Positions 43,441 to 54,943 of a stretch of DNA of 64,000 nt are shown piece after piece (the first letter of the stretch is position 1; each line of letters starts with the position of its first letter). The stretch covers positions 118,388,305-118,452,304 of the forward strand of contig CM056743.1 of NCBI GenBank assembly GCA_029851415.1, written 5' to 3'. A program made the position numbers and the translations under genes. This DNA is from Eretmocerus hayati. Its lineage: Eukaryota; Arthropoda; Insecta; Hymenoptera; Aphelinidae. The notes under the pieces are model-generated. The model was not told where the DNA came from. It made no database searches and saw only the letters and a program-made list of their open reading frames with translations.

Positions 43441-46072
43441 ATACGGTTCGACATGATACAAACAAAACCCTTTTTTATCGATAACTCACCTTTTTTCATC
43501 TGATTTACTTAGCAACACGGCTCAGCAATGATCTCGCTCAGCAATGAATGACGATAAATTAGTTCTTCAAAGTCCATATAGGCCATCCATTTGAAGGCGA
43601 ATTCTAGCATCTATCCTGTTATAGCCTGCACCGTATTCTCAGATCAAACATTATAAATTTCGGAATTCCATGACTCTCTTCATTTCAGTGCAAGTTGTGA
43701 AAGCCTTTTCAAAGTTCATCCAAAAGTGATTTCGATTCGTTTGGTTGAAATTATCCTGGAAAATTTTGGGGAGATTGACTTGGGGAGATTGAGATCGGCT
43801 TGCTCAATAACAAGTGCTATTCAAATGCTGATCAAGTGAGTTTGTTGTTACAAGTTATGACAGGAAGCTATTAATATTCAGGCGTGGTGGGATGTAGGCC
43901 TCGTACCCTCCACAAGTTGAAGAACCAGGCTGTTAAACATATTTAAATGTGGTATGGGAGCACTGTCTGTGCTATTCGACAGGGAGAAACAGGCAGTATG
44001 TACTGTTAGCCAGACCCTTATTCTCCAAACGACGCGACGATGACGACGACGGCGATGACTCCCCCCAGTGGATGCGATTCCACGACAAAGTTTGTTTCAG
44101 AAGGGTGTGTTTTAGGGTGTGCTTCGAAGCGATTGCTAGGGACCAACGCGCGACGCCCACAGCTTCTGAGATTTGAAGCGGTGAGGGTTGATCCGCGCAA
44201 TTTAATCAATTCGAGATTGCTAGAAATGTGCTTGCTCACATACCAGTGCATAATTGAAGTATTCTTTGAACGCTACTACATTAAAAAGGTCAGAAAATAA
44301 ATACGAATATGGAGAAATATCAGCAGAGCTGGTTGGATGCTCAATCGCCACCATCTTTGGAGTTGAGTACAAAGATCGACATGAAAGAGTCGTTGAATTA
44401 CTATCTTCAGATACTCATCACGGCGTATCTTGCAATTTCTGTGCTTTCTGCTAGATGATAGAATGTATAAATTCAATCAATAATTAAATTGAAATAGATT
44501 AAATTCAAATAGATAGATAGATAGATTTATTTTTCCTTGTACAGCTTTTTGCTTTTTACATAGTCTTAGTCCTTGAATTGTGATTAAATTTAAATAATTC
44601 AGTTAAAATAGATGCTAGAATGAGAATGTACAAATTCTTTGAGTCAAAATTTCGCTCCAACAGGTTTTGAGTGGTGTGAACGGTTTCACCAATGCAAGAC
44701 TCACTTGTCTTGGAGATGCAAATCTTGGATACTCCTTAGAGTTTTATTAAATGTTGTGCAGGTTGGAGGAGCATCAACGTTCTCCATTTCCATGATTATA
44801 GCACCAATAAAATTGCAAAATATTCCAAGGTCTGGTGTAAAATGGACGTCAAAGCGATAGTGCATCTTCATGAGATTATCAAAAGCTTTCAGACCACAAG
44901 CGTATCAAATCAATACCAGCTTTTGAGAAAAATTTTCCCATCCTCTCAGGACCTGTAGGGGCAAAAGTTATAAAAGGCTAAATATGTCCCTTTTCATTCT
45001 CATTAGGAGGCTCCGGCAACTCGTCATTTGCCTGAAAAATCATTATTCAAATTATATACGTTTGTGTCGTGCAGAAATGAAAATCTAAAATAAAGAAGAA
45101 CCCACTTACCGACAATACTTTTTAGAAATTGACCTTTCGACGATGACAACATCTCTCATCAAAACCGACTGGTGGCATTGTTTTTTTTTTCACATCTCAC
45201 ATTGATTGTTCATCGCCCATCACTGAGTGGTTTGACTATTTCATAAATTGAGAACTCAACCAAAGAGTAAGGAAATTTGGATTATGGATTGAATTTCTGA
45301 TGGCAAATAATTTTATAAGAGTGAAGAAAATGAGACCTACATGTATATGAGGGTTTCCACGGAACTTATGACTTATGTGTTACTGCAATGTTCCTGGAGT
45401 ATTCTAAACTATGGGGAGTGCGCAGGAGTGGCTGTATATAGTATTTGGCATCATTCCGTATGGCCTACATTCTTTCTTGTTGAAACGCACCCTGATTTGT
45501 CAATAGAAGACCGCAAACGATGATTTTTGGGTGATTTACGAACGAACCAACGCGATTTTTTGAATTGATAGGACCGTAAGTAAAATACCTATGCCTCAGC
45601 TACTTTGCTGGGATGATATATCCATCTACTAATCTTATATTTTGAGAAAATGTTTGATTCAGAAGTGTGCACTAATTTGGTTATGATATTAGCTCTCATT
45701 TATTGATGTAACCGAGTTTTATGGGAAAACTTTCTCTGGCTATTGTTTACCAAAATGATGAAATACCTTGTGCGGAGCGGAGAATTTACCAACGAGTTTC
45801 CAAAGTTAAAAAGTAGACGAATCGAATCCCGTTTGGTTTGTGAGTTGATCCGGACAAATTTTATAAAGCTTCAAAGCTCATAAAGTTATCGCGCCACTGG
45901 CTTTGAACATGGTCATTTTTTGATGGCATACTCAGGAGACGTGAACCACAGGATTGGAATGTTATGCTCTTTTTTCTTCATCACAAAAAGGATATAACCG
46001 CATTGTTTTGAGTTGCAATTGTCGACCGGTATTTCTGCGAGAAGCTAAGGAGAAATATTTGAATCCCGATGG
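43441..46072. other. Gene-free stretch with a (GATA)n tail
   Basis: Nothing coding is recognisable. (TAGA)n at about 44509-44526, read on the minus strand as AAAAATAAATCTATCTATCT, looks like the 3' tail of a decayed non-LTR element extending to the right. Confidence 0.35.
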
Positions 46073-46075
46073 TAA

Positions 46076-46940
46076 GGCCGAGTCTACATAGACGCACTCA
46101 CCCGGAGCGCGCGCGCTCTCTCCGCTTGCACTCTCCAACTAAACGCTGGAGTATAAGTTACCGAAAATGAGATATGAAAATCTTTTGACGAGTGTTTCCT
46201 CTCAATCGGAGTATCAGCGAGAGTTTGTGAGATGAAAAACGGCCAGTTTATCACGTAAATCAGAAAAAAATTGATTTGTATTTAATAAAGATCGAAGAGT
46301 GAGAGACTTGGATGTCGATCAATGTGCCTTAATATCACTACCCTCAACTTCTCAGGTTCCTAACTCGCGGCTCATTCAACAATATTCAACATTATTTTGG
46401 CTTCGGATTGAGACTTTCTCCAGAAACTGTGAAATAAACCAAGGGTGTGCGGGATTCTGGTTAAGAAGAATCGAGCTATTGCATGTACACCAGCGATTAA
46501 ATTTCAAATTTGTGTTACAAGAGTCACTCCTCCGTAAACTTTGGACTCTCGAGTGTTCTCAATCAGGATTTCATACAATTCAGCTCATTATTCAGCTTCT
46601 GGGAAAAGTAGCAATGTATAACCAATATAATTACTGAATATTGCTGAATGGTTTGCAAGTTGAAGGCCTGATGAGAAGTTGGGAGATGCTTATATGAGAC
46701 ACAACCACGCCTCTCATTTTTCGATCTCTAGCCGATGCAAATTAATTTTTTGGTCGATTTCCGCAATAGACTGACCGTTTCTCATCTCACAAACTCACGC
46801 TGATACTCAAATTGAGAGGAAACACTCGTCAAAAGATTTTCAAATCCCATCTTTGATGCCTACTCCGGTGTTTGGGTGGAGAGTGCAAGCGGAGAGAGCG
46901 CGCGCGCTCCGGGTGAGCGCGTCTATGTATAGACTCGGCC
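46076..46940. mobile_element. Long-armed MITE with TAA target duplication
   Basis: An 865-bp element with inverted arms of about 175 bp, opening GGCCGAGTCTACATAGACGC and closing with its complement. TAA is present at 46073-46075 and 46941-46943. The arms share GGAGCGCGCGCGCTC and GTGTTTCCTCTCAAT. The middle has a 112-codon frame (46299-46637) without recognisable similarity. PIF/Harbinger-like by its target. Confidence 0.82.
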
Positions 46941-46943
46941 TAA

Positions 46944-49294
46944 GCTAAATAAGCCTCTAAATCTGATGGTATCGCAAATTTCTCGATTTCTACATAGTCT
47001 ACGGCCGAAATATGAACAAAATAACACCACAGTACATTCTAGAAATTGAAATGAGACTCATAGCTCGTGACTGGATTTTGGAAATTCACATCGAATTTTG
47101 AAAATATCAATGATAAAATTCATCTTGGAGTCAAGTCAGGCGAAATATAATCCCTATCAGTCGTCTAGACAATGTTTTGAATCGAATCTACTTGATTGGA
47201 GTTGATTCACAGATGTTTCAAGAGTGGGATTCCGTACTTGTCGTTCTGAACCAGATAACTTGGCTTGGATGAGAGTGGCACCACTTCTTTTTACATGTTT
47301 TCGAGGTCTTAGAATCACATAAAACCCATTTCAAACGTGTGCGATGGAATTTTTTTTTCTATTTCGGAGGGTCAATAGTTAAGAATTCCATGGAAACCCT
47401 CATATGGATACAAGGATGGTTTTATAGTTAAATTCTGCTAATATCCATCAATGGATAACTAAATAGCTAACACTTTGACAGAGTTATCAAGCTCATCTTT
47501 TACTTAGAGATGCAAGCAATGAATCCTCAATATGACATCTTGTCGAATTGAGAGACTGAGAAGGTTCGGCGGATTGTTCGCGATTTTCACAAATATAAGA
47601 TATCAATTAAATAAACATGACTTATCAAATATGAAAATCTAAGTGGTTATCAATATATGTGTTTCGGTTTTGAACAGAACCAAGAGAGTGTTGTGTTGGT
47701 AATTTGAAAATGTGAGTCTTGGATGATTCCTTATATGTTTGCGCATTTCTATGACTGCAAAATAGACCCGCACGTGGAGACACGTATCATCATACACATC
47801 TTTCCCGCACGGCTCGAGCATAACCACGTCTCATTCGGGCGTCATGCGAGCTGCGAAATGAGGGGCGCGACAGGGAAAGTCGACTTGTGGCTGGGCGGCT
47901 CTCGACCGTATATAGTGCTTGCACTCCGCAGCTGCACTCATCATAATGTATCCTTATGTGTACGGTGGCTCGATGTAAACATGAGTACATTTACTCGGTC
48001 GGTTGCCCCGACGAAGCTCAACCCCTCCATCCCTCGAGCCCTCGCAACTTGAACCGCGACCGCAATACGAATGACAAAAGCACAAAAGCGACAAAAGAGG
48101 AAGCCGTGTCATGTGTGCTCTTTGACGAGTGCGAGTGAGATTTTTTTCGCAAATGTGGAGTGTGATGAGCCACCCGGATAATACAAGGGTGAGGGTTTTT
48201 TGTACTCTTGTCCCAAGTCTTTTTAACCTCTTAAAAGTTTGTGACTTCATTTTACCACAATGAAAAAAAAGTCTCCAATGCTGTCGATCGTCGCATCAGC
48301 AGTATGAGAGAAAGTGTTTGAATTGAAATAATATCTTACATGAGACGCTGATTGAATTAAAATCTGTTGTATTGAGAGAGAGAGAGAGAGAGAGAGGAGG
48401 GGGTCAGTAATTGGAAGAGAATTGCGCTCGAAGCTACCTGTGCTTGAGTTCCCGATTCTATCTATATCCCAGCTTATTAACATAAGTGAGATCGATAACC
48501 CCCTCGTTCTAAACGAGCGACTCTATATTATGTCTCGTGAATTACGTGATATACCTGCATGAGAGTCAAGAATTCAATAAAGTCTGTTGGCGAGATAACG
48601 ATATTCACAGCAGCTGGACGGTAAAATATGCCATATACACGTCTCTTGGAAAATTATACGTGTCACCGGTGCTCGGTGTGTTACCCCACACGATACAAGA
48701 TAATTATACACCTTTCAGCTCGGCCGAACGCACGAGTATCGCGTGAAAGTACGTCTTATATCCGACGCGATCTCATTCAAGCTGAATTAGTCTTGTGTGA
48801 AATTCCCCCTATGTAATAACAGGCTTGCCAAGAATGTGCGATAACTGGGATACATTATTTGCGCCAACGTGATGAAGAACAAGAGAGTTGAGAAGTATAA
48901 CGGCTATACATATCGCTTGGTTGACCAAAATCTTGATCCGGTAAGAATATCTAGCGTATTTCAGCCTTTATTCGCACGCCATCCATCACTTGCCTAAATT
49001 ATAGCGAATTTGCAAACATTTGCATGAGAGCTGTGTGGAATCTCATTCGAATGCGCATAAGCTCAGATGTTTATTTTGATCAAGATCCGAAACTTTTAGA
49101 GATACTGTATGATTTTGTGACAATTTGTGTAATGTGGCGCACCCAAGTCAGATACTTCACTTTCGAAAATTATGTATTCGGAGATAGACATATTGGGAAA
49201 CAGCATTGAGAGAAAATTTTTGGTCGCGCGGCCATGTGATTCGCCATTCGACCAAAAAGTGGTATAGACAGGAGAGCAATACCAATTTTGCCAG
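46944..49294. other. Gene-free stretch with an unoccupied (GA)n tract
   Basis: A GC-richer patch lies at 47750-48130, without a supported gene. A pure (GA)n tract of about 12 repeats lies at 48374-48397 with no element attached. A hairpin TTTTTGGTCG/CGACCAAAAA lies at about 49214-49257. Confidence 0.35.
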
Positions 49295-49334
49295 GCAGAT
49301 TTTGCCCTCTAACCACCTTAATAAAAAAAAAAAA
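49295..49334 (+). mobile_element. R1-like copy C, 3' tail only
   Basis: About 28 bases of the family 3' end (AGGCAGATTTTGCCCTC then TAACCACCTTA) followed by an A-run and then (GA)n. It is an extreme 5' truncation of the same family as copies A, B and D. Confidence 0.82.
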
Positions 49335-49348
49335 GAGAGAGAGAGAGA
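49335..49348. repeat. (GA)n between R1-like copies C and D
   Basis: About seven GA repeats join the poly(A) of copy C to the 5' end of copy D. Confidence 0.85.
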
Positions 49349-51036
49349 CAGGGATCAGTTTCCGACAGGGATCGGTTTCTGGGCCATTCAACTAGAATTC
49401 CCAGTACGACAGTTTACTGTCTATCGAACTGCTAGAAGAAGTGATAATCGTGGCTTTCGCGGACGACGCGGGACTCATAGTCTGGGCCGACAACGAGGAA
49501 CTCTTGGGTGGACGCGCAAACAAGGCACTGGCCCGAGTCCACGAGTGGATGATCAGCAGGCTCCTGGAGCTTACTGTCAAGAAGTGCGAAGCAATTGTGG
49601 TCACAAGACGCAGGAGGTTTGACTTACCCCGTTTTTACATCGACGGGCAAGAGATCCCACGCAAGACAGAGCTGAAATACCTCGGCGTATGGCTTGACGA
49701 CAAGTGGTCGTTCAAGAAGCACATCCAAGAGGCCGCCCAGAAAGCGAGCAGGGTCGGTGCAGCGCTTCAGCGGCTGATGCCGAACATCGGAGGACCGAAA
49801 CAGAAGAGGCGCAAACTGCTCAACACCGTGAGCGCTTCCATCGTGCTCTACGGTGCACCCGTGTGGGGGAAGAGAGTAGAGAAGGCCGTCATCGAAAAGA
49901 GGATGGGGCCTGTCCACCGAAGAGCCGCTCTGAGGAGCATTCGTGCCTACCGCACCGTGTCAGGAGACGCAGCTTGTGTGTTGGCGGGGATGCCGCCCAT
50001 CCTCTTGCTCGTCGCAGAGCGAGTGAGAATCTGGGGCCGGCAAAAAGTGATCGGAGCCTAACGTGTGCTCACCCCAACAATCAATGAGATCATCCGCGAC
50101 AACGAGAAGGAAACCACTCTTGAGCAGTGGCAAACTGAGTGGGATTCGTTATTTGCAAATGGCAGATGGACGCACCGGCTGATCCGAGACGTAGCCAAAT
50201 GGACGGAACGCACTCACGGAGAGATAGACTACTGGACAACGCAGGCACTGAGTGACCACGGTTGCTTCGGTGCCTACCTGACCCGGTTCAAGAAGAGGAC
50301 ATCCCCAGCATGTCAGTCATGCGGAGCCAACGGGGATGACGCTGAACACGCCCTGTTCACGTGCAACGACACCCAAAGAGAGCGCACCGAGTTGGATGGA
50401 TGGCTTGGTACTCAACTAACACCTCAGAATCTCGCCCCCTACTTGCTCCGCAACCAGGAGACATGGGATAGAGTCACCGGATACATCAAGCTGGTGATGA
50501 CCCGTAAGGAGGAGAAAGAGAGGGAAGTGAGGCGCCTCAAAGCAGGAGAATTACAGTGAGTCTGCTGATTGAAACAGAAGAGGTCGAAATGATTCCAGGA
50601 GGAATATGATGCACTGAAGAGGGAAGAAAGAAGAATTAAGAGAGAAGAAAGGAGAAAAAGAGGGAAAAATGAAGAATGAAGATAGAAGATGCCGACAAGT
50701 GGCCGAAGAGAGAAGATGGAGGGGAGGAACGCTCACAATCGAGCGCGAGACATGCCGCTCATCCTGGAGTAATGCTCACGCGGTTCCGGGCTGAGATGGT
50801 AGATGCAGGTGGATCTCCTTCTTGATTGCCCGATGCCCTAGGTATCGGACATCAAGGGGAGAGGGATATTACACGGCCGGGCCCACCTCTCGGTGGGCCC
50901 CACCCAAACCCGTGTCCCGCCTGGTATGGCCTGCGTGGGCTATCCGTAGTTCGCGTAAGCTGAACCAGTCCGGTGCCTGGGGACAGATCCGAAGGATCTT
51001 GAGGCAGATTTTGCCCTTTAACCACCTTAAAAAAAA
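49347..51036 (+). mobile_element. R1-like non-LTR retrotransposon, copy D, 5'-truncated
   Basis: Homology to copy B starts at B position 11611 (GACAGGGATCGGTTTC). The first ~17 bases are present twice at the junction. Copy D has the RT core, the C-terminal zinc motif and a 3' UTR like that of copy B, ending TTAACCACCTT plus A8 and then a GAGAGAGAAAAAGAAGAG tract. It supplies the 513 bp missing from copy B. Confidence 0.85.
49400..50559 (+). pseudogene. R1-like ORF2 C-terminal half with one nonsense codon
   Basis: The frame runs through the FADDAG box (about 49456) and YLGVWLDD to a TAA at 50059-50061, where copy B reads GAA. It then continues in the same frame from 50065 to the true stop at 50557, through the region before the C-terminus and the CX2C...HX4C zinc motif (CQSCGANGDD, EHALFTC; about 50313-50363). 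One point mutation therefore inactivates an otherwise intact RT/C-terminal piece. The endonuclease is missing by truncation. Confidence 0.82.
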
Positions 51037-51044
51037 GAGAGAGA

Positions 51045-51388
51045 AAAAGAAGAGTGAATAATTGAAGGCGAACTAATAATTTCACTTGCACTGCACTTAT
51101 TATTCCCAATCGTTGGATACAAGCTCAAGCTACTAATTGAAACTCAATAACAAAGGTGCATTGGTGCAAAAGTGAACTGAAAGCGAGTTGGATCAATTTG
51201 TGGGGAAATACGCGGGTGCACGCACAGCTGACTGGCTCGGCGGATCCAGCGAGAAAGACGAGCCGTCGCTCGTCAACGAGAGGAGACGCACTGGCGTGAG
51301 CTATGAATTTTGAATGTATACACATATATGTGTGCTGTGCGCGGTAACGAAGCTTCTAGAATTATTTTTCACAGAAACGGCCGAAACA
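51045..51388 (-). repeat. Possible BEL-2 3' LTR
   Basis: On the minus strand a purine-rich GGCGGGCGGAA (51389-51399) is followed by TGTTTCGGCCG at 51388, the usual arrangement of polypurine tract and LTR start. It lies downstream of BEL-2 pol. The far end is cut off or obscured by R1-like copy D, and I found no 5' LTR to compare it with. Confidence 0.45.
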
Positions 51389-51537
51389 TTCCGCCCGCCA
51401 TAAAACGATTGCTGAGTTTCATTATATCAAAATCGCCCGAAAATTACTATTAAATTCCAAACGCGAACAGTACTTTTACTACATCACAATACTAGCGCTT
51501 TAGTGCACCAAATTTTAATCGGAGAATAAAGTCGGAG

Positions 51538-51966
51538 TCATGGAAAATATATAAAGCTGGATTGGAATCGTGCAGATAATCCCTCCACATAATGATAAAC
51601 TGTCTTTAAAATTCCGCATGAGCGTCCAAAATTTATCACTTCACAAACGAACTGGAACACGAGGTTGCCGCCCATCAAGAGCGACTCAAGGTGGATGAGG
51701 TGTACGCAGGCATCCTCATTGACCGGCAACTTTACCAGAGAGTTGATTGTTCTCTTGTACTCCTTGTCTGCTGCGCGTATCCTGGCAACACGGTTCAAGC
51801 TATCTGGTCCCCGTTGAAATGAGAGGATGCGCACCAGTAGCCATTTGGTTGGCGACAACAGCGTGACCTTGAACATCACCAAATTTCCAACTTGCAGCTC
51901 GGTATTTGGATAGAGCCACTTAGCTATCTTCTGCATCTGGGACAGAAATTCACCTCTCCATCGATC
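51538..51966 (-). pseudogene. BEL-2 C-terminal domain remnant
   Basis: The minus-strand frame carries a DUF5641-like segment (LQVGNLVMFK, SPTKWLLVRI, RTINSLVKLP), normally the end of BEL/Pao pol after integrase. It is joined almost directly to RNase H at about 51960. The missing integrase indicates a large deletion. Confidence 0.65.
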
Positions 51967-53530
51967 TCATACGTGACTTTCCATGAGTGTAAGAAGGTGC
52001 CACCTAGTCTTGAGCAGGAGTGCTTCTAAGAGCTCAAGACGTAGTAGACTCACGGTTTTGATAGGCGCAACTTTTTTTGCTACGATGAACCTCGAAGAAC
52101 TTCTTCTCTCAGAATGAACGACGACGTAAAGCACAGCATCGTAAGTTCGCTGAGAAGCATCGCCGAAGCAGTGCAGGACCCATGAAGACGTTTTAGACGT
52201 TCCAACCCAGTGTGGCACCCGAATTCTCTGAAGATCCAGCATCCTGTGTCTGATTTCAAGTCAATAATCTCGAGCTAAGTCCGGAACGGGCTCATCCCAA
52301 CTGCGCTGTCATCGTCTGGCAAAGATGCTTCGAAGCAGAAGGCGTCGTCCGAAGAAATCCAACGCAGTCCTAACGTTGAAACTGTGTCTTGGTCTTGGAT
52401 GACTTCAACTTGTTTCTCTGAAGAATTGGGACGTAGACTTTGAAGCACTCTAGCGTCGTTGACAGCCCACTTTCCATCTTCTAAGCAGGCAGACTGGAGT
52501 GAAGCTAGGAGCTCGTCTCGGATTTCAATCAGCTGTTCAACAATGTCATCTCCGAAGTCGTCGGCATACCTTGAGCGACGGATGACTGACGAAGCTCTGG
52601 GAAATGGAGATTCAAAGTCATCAGGAAGGTGAAGCATACATGAATTAGCTTGAAAAGGAGCACAGCCTTCACTATAGGTAACAGTCCGTAAACGCAGCAC
52701 TCGAACTTGATTATCGAGCCGCCTTCTCCATAATATATACACGTTGCCAATCACGATCAGCTTCGTAGATCAAATATTGTCGGAACATTTTTACAATGTC
52801 GTACGTGAATACAAATTGATGAAAGGACCATCTCAACAAAATAATGAAAACATCTTCTTGTAACTTGGGTTTTGTATGAAGATATGGATTGAGTGACTCT
52901 TTGTTTGGATACTTCTGGGAAGCACTGAACACGAAGCGAATTTTACCTGTATCGCGCTTGAAAATTGCATGTGGAATGTAACAAAGGTTCAACGTATTTA
53001 CTTCACCCGGAGGAACCACTTCCAAATGTTGAAGTGGAGCGTACTGATCAATCAAATTCTTGTACGCCTCGGCCAAGTCAGTCTGACGAACGAACTCCCG
53101 CAGAGTCCCGTTGAGGCAGGCATCAGCTGTGGCTGTCAAATCTGGTAGAGAAGGCTGCACCTTGAATGGCAGGCGGAGGACGTGACGGTCATCAGCGTCA
53201 CGTGAATGCATCTCCTTGAAAGGGCGCAGGCAAGCTTCTTCCTCTTCCGTCCGCTGTGACACAGCAGGTACCTCCTCCAGTTCAGAAAATTTTGTGAGCG
53301 ACTTGAACGTCTGTCTCTACTGCGTTGATGTGCAAAACACGCCGAGGTGGTTAAGGTTTGGAGGTCAAATCCTCTGCTCTGAGGAAGATGTATCCCAGCA
53401 CTGACTGAAGAGCGCAGGGCTGATCTACTTCGCCTCGTTTGATACGATTTCGAACAATAGCAGAAAAGACCCTGTGAACTGCAAATTTCATCAATGCGAC
53501 CAGGCACTACGAACGTTGGGTCAGCCAGTC
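51967..53530 (-). pseudogene. BEL-2 reverse transcriptase and RNase H remnant
   Basis: Three overlapping minus-strand frames cover RT and RNase H. 53262-52711 has PHAIFKRDTGKIRFVFSAS, LRWSFHQFVFTYDIVKMFRQ and ADRDWQRV. 52754-52275 has APFQANSCM and the catalytic box YADDFGDD (a YVDD equivalent). 52242-51967 has the RNase H start (LHCFGDASQRTYDAVLY) and VAPIKTVSLLRLELLEALLL. Frameshifts separate the pieces. The sequences differ strongly from BEL-1, so this is another BEL/Pao lineage. Integrase is absent. Confidence 0.8.
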
Positions 53531-53718
53531 GTAGATTTTCCTAAGAGTGTTCAGGCTTCAGTATGAATACGTTGTCTTGGAGGGTCTCCAGTGAGTATTC
53601 TCAGAACAATAGCAGAAAATGAAGATAAAAATCCAGGATAAAGATCCGATACCAAGGTTACTGTTACTCTTGAACGAGATAGTTAAATTGGGCGACTTCC
53701 CAAACCAGAACATACAAC

Positions 53719-54943
53719 ACGGTTCGCTTGAAACGATTTTAACCCAAAGGTGCTTGCGCAGCGGAGATTCTTTTGCTCACTCAAACTAAATGATAAATGG
53801 AAGATTTCTCCGTAAGAATGAAAGAAATCGGTGGAGGGTTTTTCGAGAAAAGTGAGATCGACGATTCTTTCATTCAATCCCATGTAATTCTTCTCTTTGA
53901 GCCACTTCTGAGCTTTTCGCGGTCCTAACTCTGAGTCACTACATATTTTCTCACCGTAACTTGGCTCAACTTTGAGAGTGTCAGAAGAACTTCAAAATCA
54001 GCTGGAGGGGGCTGAATTTCGGTAATGTAGAACTGGCATATCCCATCAACATCTCATTTCTAGAAAAGGCAACTTCAACAAATCGAAGCTTTGAAAGCGT
54101 GTAACTCGGGCGAATCTCAATATCATTCCCCAACATTTGGGCGATTTCTAAGCTCATCCCAATACATTCGAATGAGATGCGGCAAACTTGATCCTGATTG
54201 ATTAACGCTGACGAATACAATTTTTATGAGGCGTGAATCTCGTTTTTTTCAAACCAATTCCCGTTGCTCAAGGTCCCTACTCCGGATCCACTCCATCCTA
54301 CTACAGTCGCGTTCCATATCTCAATAGAACACTATGAAATGAAGTGAGAGGAGTGAGAAAGTATGTCGAATCGTAAGAGTTGGGACCTTCAAGAACGTCA
54401 ATTTCTTAGAAAGAAATGAGAAAGATTCCGCGTATAATAAAAGTGGCATGTCTCAGCGCTACTCCGTCAGAATCGAGTTCGCTGCATTTCTTTGGAAAGT
54501 ACTTGGAATGAGTTTTGGATTCGCCCAAATGTTGCTGGATATTATTGAGATACGGATGAGTTGGACGCTCGGAAAGCTTCGATTCGTTGAAGTTGCCTTT
54601 CCCAGAAATGAGATGTTGATGGGATATGTGTGCTCTACATTATCGAAATTTAACTCCCCCCAGCTGATCTTGAAGTTCTCCCGATAATCTTGAAGTTGAG
54701 CCGAGTAACGTTGAGACAATTTGTAGCGACTCTAGGACCGCGAAAAGCTCGGAAGTGGCGCAACGATAAGAATTACATGGGATTGAATGGGAGAATCGTC
54801 GATCCCACTTTTCTCGAAAAGCCCTCCACCGATTTTTTTTCATTATTACGGGAAAATCTTCCGTTTATTATGTAGTTTGAGTGAGCGAAAGAATCTCCGA
54901 TGCGCAAGCACCTTTGGGTTAAAGTCGTTTCAAGCGGACCGTG
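53719..54943. mobile_element. Foldback element inserted in BEL-2 protease
   Basis: A 1,225-bp element made of two ~500-bp inverted arms (about 53719-54235 and 54430-54943) around a ~200-bp spacer. It ends ACGGTTCGCTTGAAACG on the left and CGTTTCAAGCGGACCGTG on the right. CAAC occurs at both junctions (53715-53718 and 54944-54947), a probable 4-bp duplication. BEL-2 protease frame resumes on the far side. The arms differ by many substitutions, so the insertion is not recent. There is no transposase. Confidence 0.75.
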
